From NCBI GenBank assembly GCA_023435225.1, contig JAEYRX010000108.1:1-51210 (forward strand): a DNA stretch of 51,210 bases, in the 5' to 3' direction. Every line of letters begins with the position of its first letter. Position 1 is the first letter of the stretch. A program made the translations under genes and the position numbers. This stretch comes from Bacillota bacterium (GTDB lineage: Bacteria > Bacillota > UBA4882 > UBA8346). Of the stretch, positions 26,386-34,741 are shown piece after piece. The notes under the pieces were generated by a model that searched no databases, was not told where the DNA came from, and saw only the letters and a list, made by a program, of their open reading frames with translations.

Positions 26386-27783
26386 TTGGTGAGAAATTTG
26401 CTGAAATTTAATAAATCCAGCAACACTTTAGAACAGACAGAATACATATACTCCCTTCAGGATATTGCCGAACCGCATTTATATCGTTATTTATTTAATT
26501 ATGAAGAGGTCCCGAAAGTACCTTTTAATCATCGGCATGTACCGATGCGTCCTCCGGAGGAGATTTGGATTACGGACTCGACATTTAGAGATGGGCAACA
26601 GGCACGTGAACCATATACCGTGAAACAAATTGTCGATTTATATAAGTTTATGAATCGCCTTGGAGGGCCTAAGGGAATAATTAGGCAGACCGAATTTTTC
26701 CTTTATAGCAAGAAAGATAAGGAAGCGGTTAATCAGTGTCTGGAATTGGGTTATCAATACCCGGAGATTACTAGTTGGATTAGAGCTGTCAAAGAAGATT
26801 TTCAATTGGTTAAACAAATGGGATTAAAAGAAACCGGCATCTTAGCTAGTTGTTCCGATTATCATATCTTTAAAAAGCTAAAGATGACCAGGAAACAGGC
26901 GATGGACCAGTTTTTATCCATTGTTAAAAGTGCGTTGGAAATAGGAGTTATCCCCAGAGTGCATCTTGAGGATATTACCCGGGCTGATTTTTATGGTTTT
27001 GTAGTACCTTTTGTATTAGAATTAATGAAGCTTCAGGAAGAGACTAAAATTCCTATTAAAGTAAGAGCCTGTGATACATTGGGATTTGGCGTTAATTATC
27101 CCGGAGTGGCTTTGCCAAGGAGTGTTCCCGGTATAATTTACGGTTTATGGCATCATGCCGGAGTACCCAGCGAACAACTGGAATGGCATGGACATAACGA
27201 TTTTTATAAAGCCGTATCCAATGCCGGAACTGCTTGGTTGTATGGGTGTTCGGGGGTTAATACAACTTTACTGGGGATCGGCGAGCGAACCGGGAATTGT
27301 CCTTTGGAAGGAATGGTTTTTGAGTACGCTTCATTAAGAGGTACTTTAGATGGGATGGATACTACGGTAATAACGGAGATAACCGAGTATTATTCCAGGG
27401 AGATCGGTTACCAAGTTCCTCCGATGACTCCTTTGATTGGACGGGAGTTTAATTTCACCCGTTCCGGTATTCACGCTGATGGATTACTAAAAGATGAAGA
27501 GATTTATAATATTTTTAATACCGAAAAGCTGTTAAACCGGAAAGTTGTAGTAGCGGTTAATGAACATTCGGGAGCCGCCGGTATTGCTCATTGGGTCAAT
27601 AGTTATTTTAATCTAAAAGAAGAACGTAAACTTGAAAAACGTGATCCACGGTTATTGAAGATTAAAGCTTGGGTAGATCAACAGTATGAAGAAGGCCGCG
27701 AAACGGTAATTGGAGACCATGAATTAGTAGAGGCTATCCAGGTTGAAACTCCGGATTTATGGGAAGAGTTAAATCGGCGATAG
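26386..27783 (+). CDS. Re-citrate synthase-type / 2-isopropylmalate synthase-family enzyme
   Basis: A 465-residue DRE-TIM metallolyase. ITDSTFRDGQQAREPYTV holds the metal and catalytic residues, and WHGHNDF the metal-binding His pair. The phrases GPKGIIRQTEFFLYS, SCSDYHIFKKLK and HLEDITRADFYGFVVPF are those of the clostridial subfamily that includes Clostridium kluyveri Re-citrate synthase, which joins acetyl-CoA and oxaloacetate with reversed stereochemistry in anaerobes lacking the usual Si enzyme. Homocitrate or isopropylmalate synthesis remains possible, since no aconitase, leucine or lysine gene is beside it. TTG 26386, GTG 26389 and TTG 26398 are all possible starts; the ribosome site does not decide among them. 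Confidence 0.8.
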   Translation: MVRNLLKFNKSSNTLEQTEYIYSLQDIAEPHLYRYLFNYEEVPKVPFNHRHVPMRPPEEIWITDSTFRDGQQAREPYTVKQIVDLYKFMNRLGGPKGIIRQTEFFLYSKKDKEAVNQCLELGYQYPEITSWIRAVKEDFQLVKQMGLKETGILASCSDYHIFKKLKMTRKQAMDQFLSIVKSALEIGVIPRVHLEDITRADFYGFVVPFVLELMKLQEETKIPIKVRACDTLGFGVNYPGVALPRSVPGIIYGLWHHAGVPSEQLEWHGHNDFYKAVSNAGTAWLYGCSGVNTTLLGIGERTGNCPLEGMVFEYASLRGTLDGMDTTVITEITEYYSREIGYQVPPMTPLIGREFNFTRSGIHADGLLKDEEIYNIFNTEKLLNRKVVVAVNEHSGAAGIAHWVNSYFNLKEERKLEKRDPRLLKIKAWVDQQYEEGRETVIGDHELVEAIQVETPDLWEELNRR

Positions 27784-27805
27784 GAAAAGTGCTAAAATTG
27801 TATTG

Positions 27806-27834
27806 TTGACTTTTATTAACATGGTTAATATAAT
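27806..27834 (+). promoter_or_regulatory. Promoter of the cysE-cysS T-box operon
   Basis: TTGACT (27806-27811), a 17-base spacer and TATAAT (27829-27834), just upstream of the T-box leader. Confidence 0.8.
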
Positions 27835-27844
27835 AAAATATAAT

Positions 27845-28113
27845 ACAAAAATTTTAAAATGATGATGGGGACTAAACTTAAAATTCGGTTCCAGAGAGGA
27901 TAGACAGGTGTAAGCTATCCACCGGTATTAAGTTAATGCACCCCGGAGTGGTTGTTGAATCCACCTGCAAAAAAGTGGTAGTAGTTCAACCCGGGTAGCC
28001 CGTTACAGCATATTGAGTGGGGTTTTAATAATCAGTACGATTTGTATTTTACCCAATCAGAGTGGAACCGCGAAGCAACCTTCGTCTCTGGCTAAGAGAT
28101 GAAGGTTTTTTAT
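27845..28113 (+). promoter_or_regulatory. T-box riboswitch, cysteine type
   Basis: The leader ends with AGAGTGGAACCGCG (28059-28072), the conserved T-box that forms the antiterminator bulge. The overlapping terminator follows: 28077-28089 pairs with 28095-28107 (13 bp with one G-T pair, loop GGCTA), then a T run. Stem I contains TTAATGCACC, with TGC at 27937-27939 as the likely specifier codon for cysteine, matching the downstream genes. Uncharged tRNA-Cys would hold the antiterminator and allow transcription of cysE and cysS. The stem I start is approximate. This element explains the gap between 27783 and 28164. Confidence 0.93.
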
Positions 28114-28163
28114 TTTTATTGTTTTTTAATTGTCAATTGTTAATTGAATTTGGGGGCTTTAAA

Positions 28164-28829
28164 TTGTTTAAACATTTACGTGAAGATATTCAAACGGTTT
28201 TTGAGCGGGATCCGGCGGCCAAATCGTGGCTGGAGGTTTTACTATGTTATCCCGGAGTCCATGCTTTAATAGCCCACCGATTTACTCATTGGCTCTATAA
28301 AAAGCGCCGTTTTCTACTGGCAAGATATATTTCCCAATTGAGCAGGTTTTTTACCGGGATCGAAATTCATCCCGGAGCTCAAATCGGAAAAAGGTTCTTT
28401 ATTGATCATGGAACCGGAGTAGTAATAGGTGAAACCACTGAAATTGGTGATGATGTAACTCTTTTTCAAGGGGTTACTCTGGGAGGCACCGGTAAAGAGA
28501 AAGGCAAACGTCACCCTACTATTGGAAACCGGGTAATGATTTCAACCGGGGCTAAGGTTTTAGGATCCATAACTATTGGGGATAATGCTAAAGTTGGAGC
28601 CGGGGCTGTGGTTCTTCAGAATGTTCCGGCAAATACGACAGTAGTTGGTGTACCGGGACGGGTAGTTGTCCAAGACGGAGTTAGAGTAAAGAATGGAGTC
28701 GATCTGGCCCACAATCAAATCCCCGATCCGGTGGCGAAGATGATTGAATGCTTACAGCATAAAATAACTGAGTTGGAGAGCAGGATTGAAGAATTGGAAA
28801 GTAGGGAACAGGCAACAGGCAACAGCTAA
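28164..28829 (+). CDS. cysE: Serine O-acetyltransferase
   Basis: 221 residues. It makes O-acetylserine from serine and acetyl-CoA, the first step of cysteine synthesis. The N-terminal helical part (FKHLREDIQTVFERDPAAKS) leads to hexapeptide beta-helix repeats (about 65-175), with HPGAQIGKRFFIDHGTGVVIG and QGVTLGGTGKEKGKRHPTIG carrying the active-site residues. A short coiled-coil tail follows (ITELESRIEELESREQ). The TTG at 28164, seven bases after GGGGG, gives the standard family start; reading back to an ATG at 28062 would run through the T-box terminator. Confidence 0.92.
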   Translation: MFKHLREDIQTVFERDPAAKSWLEVLLCYPGVHALIAHRFTHWLYKKRRFLLARYISQLSRFFTGIEIHPGAQIGKRFFIDHGTGVVIGETTEIGDDVTLFQGVTLGGTGKEKGKRHPTIGNRVMISTGAKVLGSITIGDNAKVGAGAVVLQNVPANTTVVGVPGRVVVQDGVRVKNGVDLAHNQIPDPVAKMIECLQHKITELESRIEELESREQATGNS

Positions 28830-28924
28830 CAGGGGAAGATGGCAAGTTGAATATTTTCAATTGCTGCTGATTTTCCCTGATACTATTTTTAATACTGTTG
28901 CTTGTTACCTAGTCCCTGTTCCCT
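28803..28924. repeat. Imperfect inverted repeat between cysE and cysS
   Basis: AGGGAACAGG (28803-28812) is perfectly complementary to CCTGTTCCCT (28915-28924), with looser pairing inside (GGCAACAGGCAACAG against its partner near 28895-28910). The left arm overlaps the last codons of cysE. It may fold in the cysE-cysS transcript or be a small dispersed repeat. Confidence 0.5.
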
Positions 28925-28945
28925 ATATTAAAGGAGGAAAAATAA

Positions 28946-30379
28946 ATGTCTATCAAAGTTTATAATACATTAACAAAAAGTAAGGAAGAATTTATCCCCC
29001 GGGAACCGGGGAAGGTCGGTATATATGCTTGCGGTGTTACTCCTTATGATTTTGCTCATATTGGTAATGCCCGTCCGCCGGTATTTTGGGATTGTGTCCG
29101 CCGTTTTTTGAAATTTAGGGGTTATCAGATTACCTATATTCAAAATTTCACTGATGTCGATGATAAAATAATCAACCGGGCTAAACAACTGGAGAAAGAA
29201 CCTCTTAAATTGGCTGCGGAGTATGCCGGTATTTATTTGGAGGATTTAAAAGCATTAAATGTTTTACCGGCCGACCGTTATCCCAAAGTCTCCGAACATA
29301 TTCCGGAGATTATTGAAATGATCGAGGTTTTAGTTAAAAAGGGGCACGCTTATGTTTTAAATGGTGACGTCTACTATTGGGTAAAAAGCTTTCAAGATTA
29401 CGGTAAATTATCCGGCCGGGTTTTAGAGGATTTGCAGGCTGGAGCGAGAGTAGAAGTTAATGAATCCAAACGGGATCCCATGGATTTTGCCCTTTGGAAA
29501 GCGGCCAAGCCGGGTGAAATTTCTTGGGATTCTCCTTGGGGACCGGGACGACCCGGGTGGCATATTGAATGTTCCGCTATGTCAATTAAATACTTAGGTG
29601 AAGGTTTTGATATGCATGGAGGTGGGGAAGATCTAGTATTTCCTCATCATGAAAATGAGATTGCTCAATCCGAAGCATACCTTGGTTCAATCTTTGTTAA
29701 GTACTGGCTTCACAATGCTTTTATCACTGTAGGCGGTGAACGGATGGGGAAATCAGTCGGGAACTTCTCGACTATTCGTGACGTAAGAAGTAAATTCCAA
29801 CCAAAGGTGGTACGTTTTTGGTTCGTAGGAACCCATTATCGTAATCCGATCAGTTTCGGAGAAGAAGAGTTAACTACAGCGGCCAAAGGATTGGAACGGT
29901 TGGAAAACGCCAAGTTTAACTGGGAACATTTATTAAAACAACAAGTGAATACGGAATTACGGCTGGCAAGTGAAGAAAAAGCCGTTCAAGAACAGATTAA
30001 ACAGACCAAAGCTGATTTCATCGCTGCAATGGAGGATGATTTTAATACTCCGCAAGCATTGGCCAGCCTTTATGACCTAGTCAGGGAGGTTAACCGCTGG
30101 ACTCAGGGGACTGAGTTTAAATTAAATCAATTTGCAAAGGATATAATACGGGAGGCTCTGGATCTTTTATTGGAATTAGGCGGAATTCTTGGCTTGTTTG
30201 TTATGGTAGAAGTAAAACAACAAGTTAGTGAGTCTGAAGTTGAATTATTAATCAGCCAACGAGTTCAAGCAAAAAAAGATAAGAATTGGGCACTGGCTGA
30301 CCAAATTCGAAATGAGTTAAAGGAAAAAGGGGTATTACTTGAAGATACGCCGCAGGGAGTAAGATGGCGTTATGAATAA
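28946..30379 (+). CDS. cysS: Cysteinyl-tRNA synthetase
   Basis: A 477-residue class I synthetase that charges tRNA-Cys. ACGVTPYDFAHIGNARP holds the first zinc Cys and the HIGH-type motif. WHIECSAMS and HGGGEDLVFPHHENE hold the other zinc ligands. The KMSKS-type loop reads GERMGKSVGNF. A DALR-type and C-terminal helical domain follow. The ATG at 28946 has AAAGGAGG upstream. It shares the T-box leader with cysE, so uncharged tRNA-Cys raises both cysteine synthesis and its charging enzyme. Confidence 0.95.
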   Translation: MSIKVYNTLTKSKEEFIPREPGKVGIYACGVTPYDFAHIGNARPPVFWDCVRRFLKFRGYQITYIQNFTDVDDKIINRAKQLEKEPLKLAAEYAGIYLEDLKALNVLPADRYPKVSEHIPEIIEMIEVLVKKGHAYVLNGDVYYWVKSFQDYGKLSGRVLEDLQAGARVEVNESKRDPMDFALWKAAKPGEISWDSPWGPGRPGWHIECSAMSIKYLGEGFDMHGGGEDLVFPHHENEIAQSEAYLGSIFVKYWLHNAFITVGGERMGKSVGNFSTIRDVRSKFQPKVVRFWFVGTHYRNPISFGEEELTTAAKGLERLENAKFNWEHLLKQQVNTELRLASEEKAVQEQIKQTKADFIAAMEDDFNTPQALASLYDLVREVNRWTQGTEFKLNQFAKDIIREALDLLLELGGILGLFVMVEVKQQVSESEVELLISQRVQAKKDKNWALADQIRNELKEKGVLLEDTPQGVRWRYE

Positions 30380-30427
30380 AGCTTATTGCGTTGTAATTAA
30401 GAAAGTAAAAAGCCCATATAAGGATAC

Positions 30428-30455
30428 TTGACTGATTAATAATTTGGTATATAAT
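30428..30455 (+). promoter_or_regulatory. Promoter of the kdsB cluster
   Basis: TTGACT (30428-30433), a 16-base spacer and TATAAT (30450-30455), about 85 bases before kdsB. Confidence 0.7.
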
Positions 30456-30538
30456 GAAATCTAGTAATTCCTGTATTTAAAGCATTCTATAGTGTTCACT
30501 TAATTTACCGTTGTTCATAGAAAGGATTCATAGTCTCC

Positions 30539-31279
30539 ATGAAAATAATTGGAATTATACCTGCCCGTTACAGTTCTACCCGCCTTACCGGCAAGCCTCT
30601 GGTTGATCTTGGCGGTAAAACCATGATTGAAAGAACTTACTTTAGTTCAAAAGCCTCCAAATTAATTCAGTCATTAATTGTAGCTACTGATGATGAACGT
30701 ATCTACAGTGAAGTTAAGAGATTCGGCGGCGACGTTGAGATGACCTCTCTAAATCATCAATCCGGGACTGACCGGATTGCCGAGGTGGTTTTGAAGAGAG
30801 GTTTCTGCTCGGAAGATGTAATCGTTAATATTCAAGGAGATCAACCGTTAATCGCAGCTTCAACTATTGATGATCTGGTTCGGCCCTTAGCTGAAGATAA
30901 AAATTTAGTTATGAGCACCATGTCTTACCGGATAACCGATCCCGAGGAAATAAACAATCCTAGTATTGTGAAGGTAATAAATGATATGAACGGAATGGCT
31001 TTGTATTTCTCACGGCATGCCATTCCTTTTGTACGTGATAACGAAGGAGTAAACCTATTGGATGTTCCTTATTATAAGCATTTAGGCCTTTATGCATACC
31101 GGACAAGTTTTTTACTGGAATTTTCAAATTTGAAGAAAAGTTACCTGGAACAATATGAGAAATTGGAGCAGCTGCGAGTATTGGAGAATGGTTATGGAAT
31201 AAAGGTAGTAGAAAGTAAAATCGATTCATTAGAAGTAGATACTCCGGAAGACGTTGAAAAAGTAAGGAAAATGCTTTAG
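30539..31279 (+). CDS. kdsB: 3-deoxy-manno-octulosonate cytidylyltransferase (Kdo or Kdo8N activating)
   Basis: A 246-residue nucleotidyltransferase that activates the inner-core sugar of LPS as its CMP derivative. The start IIGIIPARYSSTRLTGKPL is the CTP-binding signature, IQGDQPLI is the metal and substrate loop, and DTPEDVEKV is the C-terminal signature. Because an alcohol dehydrogenase and an aminotransferase like Shewanella KdnB and KdnA follow, the true substrate may be 8-amino-3,8-dideoxy-Kdo rather than Kdo. AAAGGA lies 12 bases before the ATG, a slightly long spacing. A good promoter lies upstream. Confidence 0.92.
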   Translation: MKIIGIIPARYSSTRLTGKPLVDLGGKTMIERTYFSSKASKLIQSLIVATDDERIYSEVKRFGGDVEMTSLNHQSGTDRIAEVVLKRGFCSEDVIVNIQGDQPLIAASTIDDLVRPLAEDKNLVMSTMSYRITDPEEINNPSIVKVINDMNGMALYFSRHAIPFVRDNEGVNLLDVPYYKHLGLYAYRTSFLLEFSNLKKSYLEQYEKLEQLRVLENGYGIKVVESKIDSLEVDTPEDVEKVRKML

Positions 31280-31315
31280 CAAAATTCCTAACCATATTAC
31301 TAAAGGAGATAATTA

Positions 31316-31370
31316 ACCACGAAAATCACGAAAATCACGAAATTTTTTGTGTTTTTTAAATCTTCGTGGT
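31316..31370. repeat. ACCACGAA palindromic repeat
   Basis: ACCACGAA starts a run of AATCACGAA units (31316 to about 31342) and TTCGTGGT closes it (31363-31370), giving a hairpin between kdsB and the next gene. Similar ACCACGAA palindromes occur between genes in many bacteria; it may act on mRNA ends. Confidence 0.6.
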
Positions 31371-31397
31371 CAAAAGAGGATACGAGGAGGTTTTTTA

Positions 31398-32555
31398 ATG
31401 ACAGGGATAATTCGGCTCCATAATGTTAAAGAAATAGTTTTTGGCCCGGGTTCATTGGAGCAACTGGGCGCTATCTGTAAAAAGTTAGGCGCTACAAAAA
31501 CTATGGTAGTAATAGACCCTAATCTTAAAGAGAGTTTAACTGATAAAATAACTAAGATATTGGAAACATCCGAAATTCAAAGTAAGTTTTTTTCGGATTT
31601 AACTGCCGAACCTGCCTTAGAATTGGCCGATGCTTGCGGTAAAGAAGTAACTTCTTTTGGGGCCGAAATAGTAATCGGAATCGGTGGCGGGAGCGCTATG
31701 GATGTGGCCAAAGCGGCTGCCATGTTGGCGACTAATGGAGGCAATGCGGTTGATTATGTTGGAGTGGATACTGTAAAGAAACCGTGTCTGCCAACTATTA
31801 TGATTCCTACAACAGCCGGTACCGGCAGTGAGGTTTCCCGGACTGCGGTGTTTATTAATAAAGCTAAGAATACTAAAGGTGGAATTAATTCCGACTTTAT
31901 GTATCCGGATGTAGCTTTGTTGGATCCTTTACTTACTTTAACGGTCCCGCCTAAAGTAACTGCCTATACCGGAATTGATGCCTTAACTCATGGTATTGAA
32001 TCTTTTGTTTCCCGTACCGCTAATGAAATTTCCCGGATGTATGCTCTAGAGGGTATTACCAGAATCGGACGAAGTATCCGGCGAGCTTACTTTAACGGGA
32101 GTGATTTAGAAGCAAGAACGGACATGCTGTTGGGAAGTTTATTAGCTGGAATCTCCCTTGCTAATGCCGGCGTCGGAGCTGTTCACGGGCTCTCTTATCC
32201 GCTAGGTGGAGAATATGGCGTTCCTCATGGTTTAGCCAATGCTTTATTGCTACCTACAGTAATGGAATTTAATATTCCGGCAGCTATTAATGAGTTTGCC
32301 AATATTGCCCATGCATTAGGGGAAGACACCAGATTAACCACAGCCCGCGAATCAGCCTTGGCTTCAGTGAAAGCGATTCGAAATCTTTATATCGATATTT
32401 CAATGACCGAGAAATTAAGCGATTTCGATATTCCACGGGCGGCTCTTCAAAAAATGGCCGAAACTACATTGAATAATTTAAAGCGTGTATTCGACAACAA
32501 TCCACGGCCGGTTTCCTTAAAAGAAGCGGTGGCTATTTATGAAGAAGCGTATTAG
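31398..32555 (+). CDS. kdnB: Iron-type alcohol dehydrogenase, KdnB-like
   Basis: A 385-residue group III (iron-containing) alcohol dehydrogenase. The NAD-binding part has GIGGGSAMDVAKAAAML, and the metal site is built from DALTHGIES and GAVHGLSYPLGG...VPHG. In Shewanella oneidensis, KdnB oxidises the C8 hydroxyl of Kdo so that KdnA can aminate it. The gene sits between kdsB and a DegT aminotransferase, the same three-gene set, which is the reason for the symbol; sequence alone would say only alcohol dehydrogenase. The ATG at 31398 follows GAGGAGG. Confidence 0.72.
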   Translation: MTGIIRLHNVKEIVFGPGSLEQLGAICKKLGATKTMVVIDPNLKESLTDKITKILETSEIQSKFFSDLTAEPALELADACGKEVTSFGAEIVIGIGGGSAMDVAKAAAMLATNGGNAVDYVGVDTVKKPCLPTIMIPTTAGTGSEVSRTAVFINKAKNTKGGINSDFMYPDVALLDPLLTLTVPPKVTAYTGIDALTHGIESFVSRTANEISRMYALEGITRIGRSIRRAYFNGSDLEARTDMLLGSLLAGISLANAGVGAVHGLSYPLGGEYGVPHGLANALLLPTVMEFNIPAAINEFANIAHALGEDTRLTTARESALASVKAIRNLYIDISMTEKLSDFDIPRAALQKMAETTLNNLKRVFDNNPRPVSLKEAVAIYEEAY

Positions 32556-32592
32556 TCAGATGACAGTGTATGTTGAAAGTTAAGAACCGGAT

Positions 32593-32681
32593 CCCTTGCC
32601 CTCGGCGGTAATCCTTCCATGGACCGCCGACCTTGAACCATCCATGGTTCTGGCCTTTAAAAGGGTAACCACCATCCTTCG
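32593..32681. repeat. Dispersed structured repeat, copy 1
   Basis: This stretch is nearly the same as 43921-44010. It contains a stem TCGGCGGT/ACCGCCGA and a second stem GAACCAT-CC-ATGGTTC, then ACCACCATCCTTCG. Further stems (GTAGCC/GGCTAC, CCCTTTAAGGG) continue to about 32735. The rest of the gap to 32850 is low-complexity AT repeats (CTATTAACTATTAACTA). No gene is seen here. Confidence 0.7.
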
Positions 32682-32850
32682 TAGCCAATTGTTTGGAGCA
32701 AAGATATGGGCTACTCCCCTTTAAGGGATAGGGTCGCACTTAAACCCAATACTAAAGTTGGCTATTTGATAAACTATATACTATCAACTAGTCACTACTC
32801 ACTATACACTAATAACTATTAACTATTAACTAAAACAGGGGGGTTTTATC

Positions 32851-34056
32851 TTGGGTGGGTCGGAATTAATCGGTAAAGAAGAAAAAGCGGCAGTAATGGA
32901 TGTACTTGACCGGGGAGTTTTACATAGGTATGGTTTTGATGCCCAACGAAAAGGGATTTATAAAGTGGCGGAGTTTGAACAGGACTTGGCTAAATACATG
33001 GGTTCCAAGTACGCACAGGCGGTTTCGACAGGAACTTCCGCCCTGCAAACCGCTATGGCGGCATTGGGAATAGGCCCGGGAGATGAAGTTCTTACCCAGG
33101 CGTTTACTTTTGTGGCTACTTTTGAAGCTATTTTAGCTTCACGGGCTGTTCCTATCCCGGTTGAAGTCGACAAAAGCTTAAATATGGATCCGATAGATCT
33201 GGAACGGAAAATTACCAAAAAAACCGCTTTGATTGTACCAGTTCATATGTTGGGTGCGCCGGCAAAAATGGACGAGATAATGGCAATTGCCAAAAAGTAT
33301 AATATACCGGTATTAGAGGATGCCGCTCAAGCCGTTGGTAGTTCCTATAAAGGCAAAAAGCTTGGAACAATAGGCGCTATGGGTATTTATAGTTTTGATT
33401 ATGTAAAAACCCTCACTACCGGTGAAGGCGGCGCCGTAGTTACAAACGATGAAGAACTATACCACCGGGCCGAGTACTTTGCCGATCACGGTCATATTCA
33501 TAATCCAACTATTCCTCGGGGTGATGAAGACCGGGCATTTCCGGGATTGGATTTACGTATGGATGAGATGGCCGGAGCTATGGGCGTTGAACAATTGAAG
33601 AAATTGGATTATGTTCTGAATCGGCAGCGGGAGAATAAACAAAAGATTAAAGAGGGAATAAAACCATTAGGGTTTGAATTCCGTGAATTGCCCGATCCGA
33701 CCGGCGACGGCGGTGATTGTTTAATCTTTTTCCTACCGGGTTCCGGTAAGGCGATGGAGTTCGGAAAAACCCTCGCTAAATACGGTGTGGGCACCAAAAT
33801 ATTGCCTTCGGGAATGAAGTGGCACTTTTTTGATAATTTCCCGGATATGATGGAAAGACGAACCGTTCACAAGGAAAAATGTCCATTTACATGTCCTTTC
33901 CAAGCCAAAGAGCATTCATATAAAAAAGGTGATCTGCCGCAATCAAAGGAATTATTGGAAAAGGCAGTAGCTCTGGGAATTTCGGTTAATATGGATGATG
34001 CGGCGATAAATAAAGTTATTGATGCCGTAAAGAGTGCAGCGAAAGAAGTTTTGTAA
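32851..34056 (+). CDS. kdnA: DegT/DnrJ-family PLP aminotransferase, KdnA-like
   Basis: A 401-residue sugar aminotransferase. It contains SFDYVKTLTTGEGG, where Lys186 binds pyridoxal phosphate, VLEDAAQAVGSSYKG for the cofactor pocket, and STGTSALQTAMAALGIGPGDEV near the start. In Shewanella, KdnA transfers an amino group from glutamate to the C8 aldehyde made by KdnB, giving Kdo8N for LPS. The kdsB-kdnB-kdnA order here argues for the same role. The TTG at 32851 follows CAGGGGGG. A MITE-like element begins about 50 bases after the stop. Confidence 0.72.
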   Translation: MGGSELIGKEEKAAVMDVLDRGVLHRYGFDAQRKGIYKVAEFEQDLAKYMGSKYAQAVSTGTSALQTAMAALGIGPGDEVLTQAFTFVATFEAILASRAVPIPVEVDKSLNMDPIDLERKITKKTALIVPVHMLGAPAKMDEIMAIAKKYNIPVLEDAAQAVGSSYKGKKLGTIGAMGIYSFDYVKTLTTGEGGAVVTNDEELYHRAEYFADHGHIHNPTIPRGDEDRAFPGLDLRMDEMAGAMGVEQLKKLDYVLNRQRENKQKIKEGIKPLGFEFRELPDPTGDGGDCLIFFLPGSGKAMEFGKTLAKYGVGTKILPSGMKWHFFDNFPDMMERRTVHKEKCPFTCPFQAKEHSYKKGDLPQSKELLEKAVALGISVNMDDAAINKVIDAVKSAAKEVL

Positions 34057-34102
34057 TAAAAAATTTGATAAGATAGTGTATAAGTAATTTAATAAGTTTA
34101 AT

Positions 34103-34343
34103 TAAAAAAGGGGCCGTTGCAAAATAACTTTTTGCCATTCTGTCCACCCAGGGTTAAAACCCTGGGCTAAGCTTAAAAATCATTCTAAAGCCCGTTAAAC
34201 GGGCTCGGGAAGACTTCGAAGCATTAACCCAACCCCATTTATGGGGTTTGAGAAAGATTTTTAAGCCTAGCCAGGTCCTTTAGGGGCCTGGTGTAGATGA
34301 GGGCATTCGGTTGTTGTTTATTTTTGCAATAGCCCCTTTTTTA
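34103..34343. mobile_element. MITE-like element, 241 bp
   Basis: Terminal inverted repeats begin TAAAAAAGGGGC and end GCCCCTTTTTTA. Pairing continues inward through TTGCAAAA, about 25 positions with two mismatches and a gap. TAAT flanks both sides (34099-34102 and 34344-34347), as a target duplication would. Inside are four hairpins: CCCAGGG/CCCTGGG, GCCCGTTAAACGGGC, AACCCCATTTATGGGGTT and CCAGG..CCTGG. A nested pair, CTTAAAAATC/GATTTTTAAG, encloses the middle hairpins. No ORF is present, so any transposase must come from elsewhere. The T-rich right end could serve as a terminator for the kdn genes. Confidence 0.7.
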
Positions 34344-34602
34344 TAATGTAAAAGTCACTTTATTTCAATTGCCAATTGCAGGATATTACAATTAAATGCC
34401 GAAAAATTAAAGAAAATTATTAATATAAGGGAGTTTTATAATTACCTCTAATTAAAATTCGGATTCAATATATAGTGAGAAGCCTAGATATAGCTATCAG
34501 TATATTGTATCCAAATGTCAAATTTTGAAATTATGAAAATCCCTCGATATATAAGATGAAAAAAGTTTTGGGTTAAACATTCAAGGAAAAAATGTTACTT
34601 AG

Positions 34603-34701
34603 GGAAGCGCTGATTAATAGAATAAAGTGACGATTTTGTGCTTCGCAAAATGCCTAATACCGCATATTTGCTCGCACAAAATCGGATTAATCAGCGCTTC
34701 C
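34603..34701. mobile_element. MITE-like element, 99 bp
   Basis: The ends are perfect 16-bp inverted repeats, GGAAGCGCTGATTAAT. A second perfect inner pair, CGATTTTGTGC/GCACAAAATCG, lies within. TTAG flanks both sides (34599-34602 and 34702-34705), matching a 4-bp target duplication. It carries no ORF. It lies 40 bases before gspE, so it may affect its expression. Confidence 0.75.
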
Positions 34702-34741
34702 TTAGAAATACTACAGTTCAAAAATTTTTTATAGGTTACTT

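Noticed and set aside
28062..28163. Longer cysE starting at ATG 28062
   Set aside because: That stretch is the T-box antiterminator and terminator; the encoded residues are not like CysE, and TTG 28164 has a ribosome site.
34057..34741. Hidden gene between kdnA and gspE
   Set aside because: The stretch is explained by two MITE-like elements and AT-rich DNA; no frame with a ribosome site was found.
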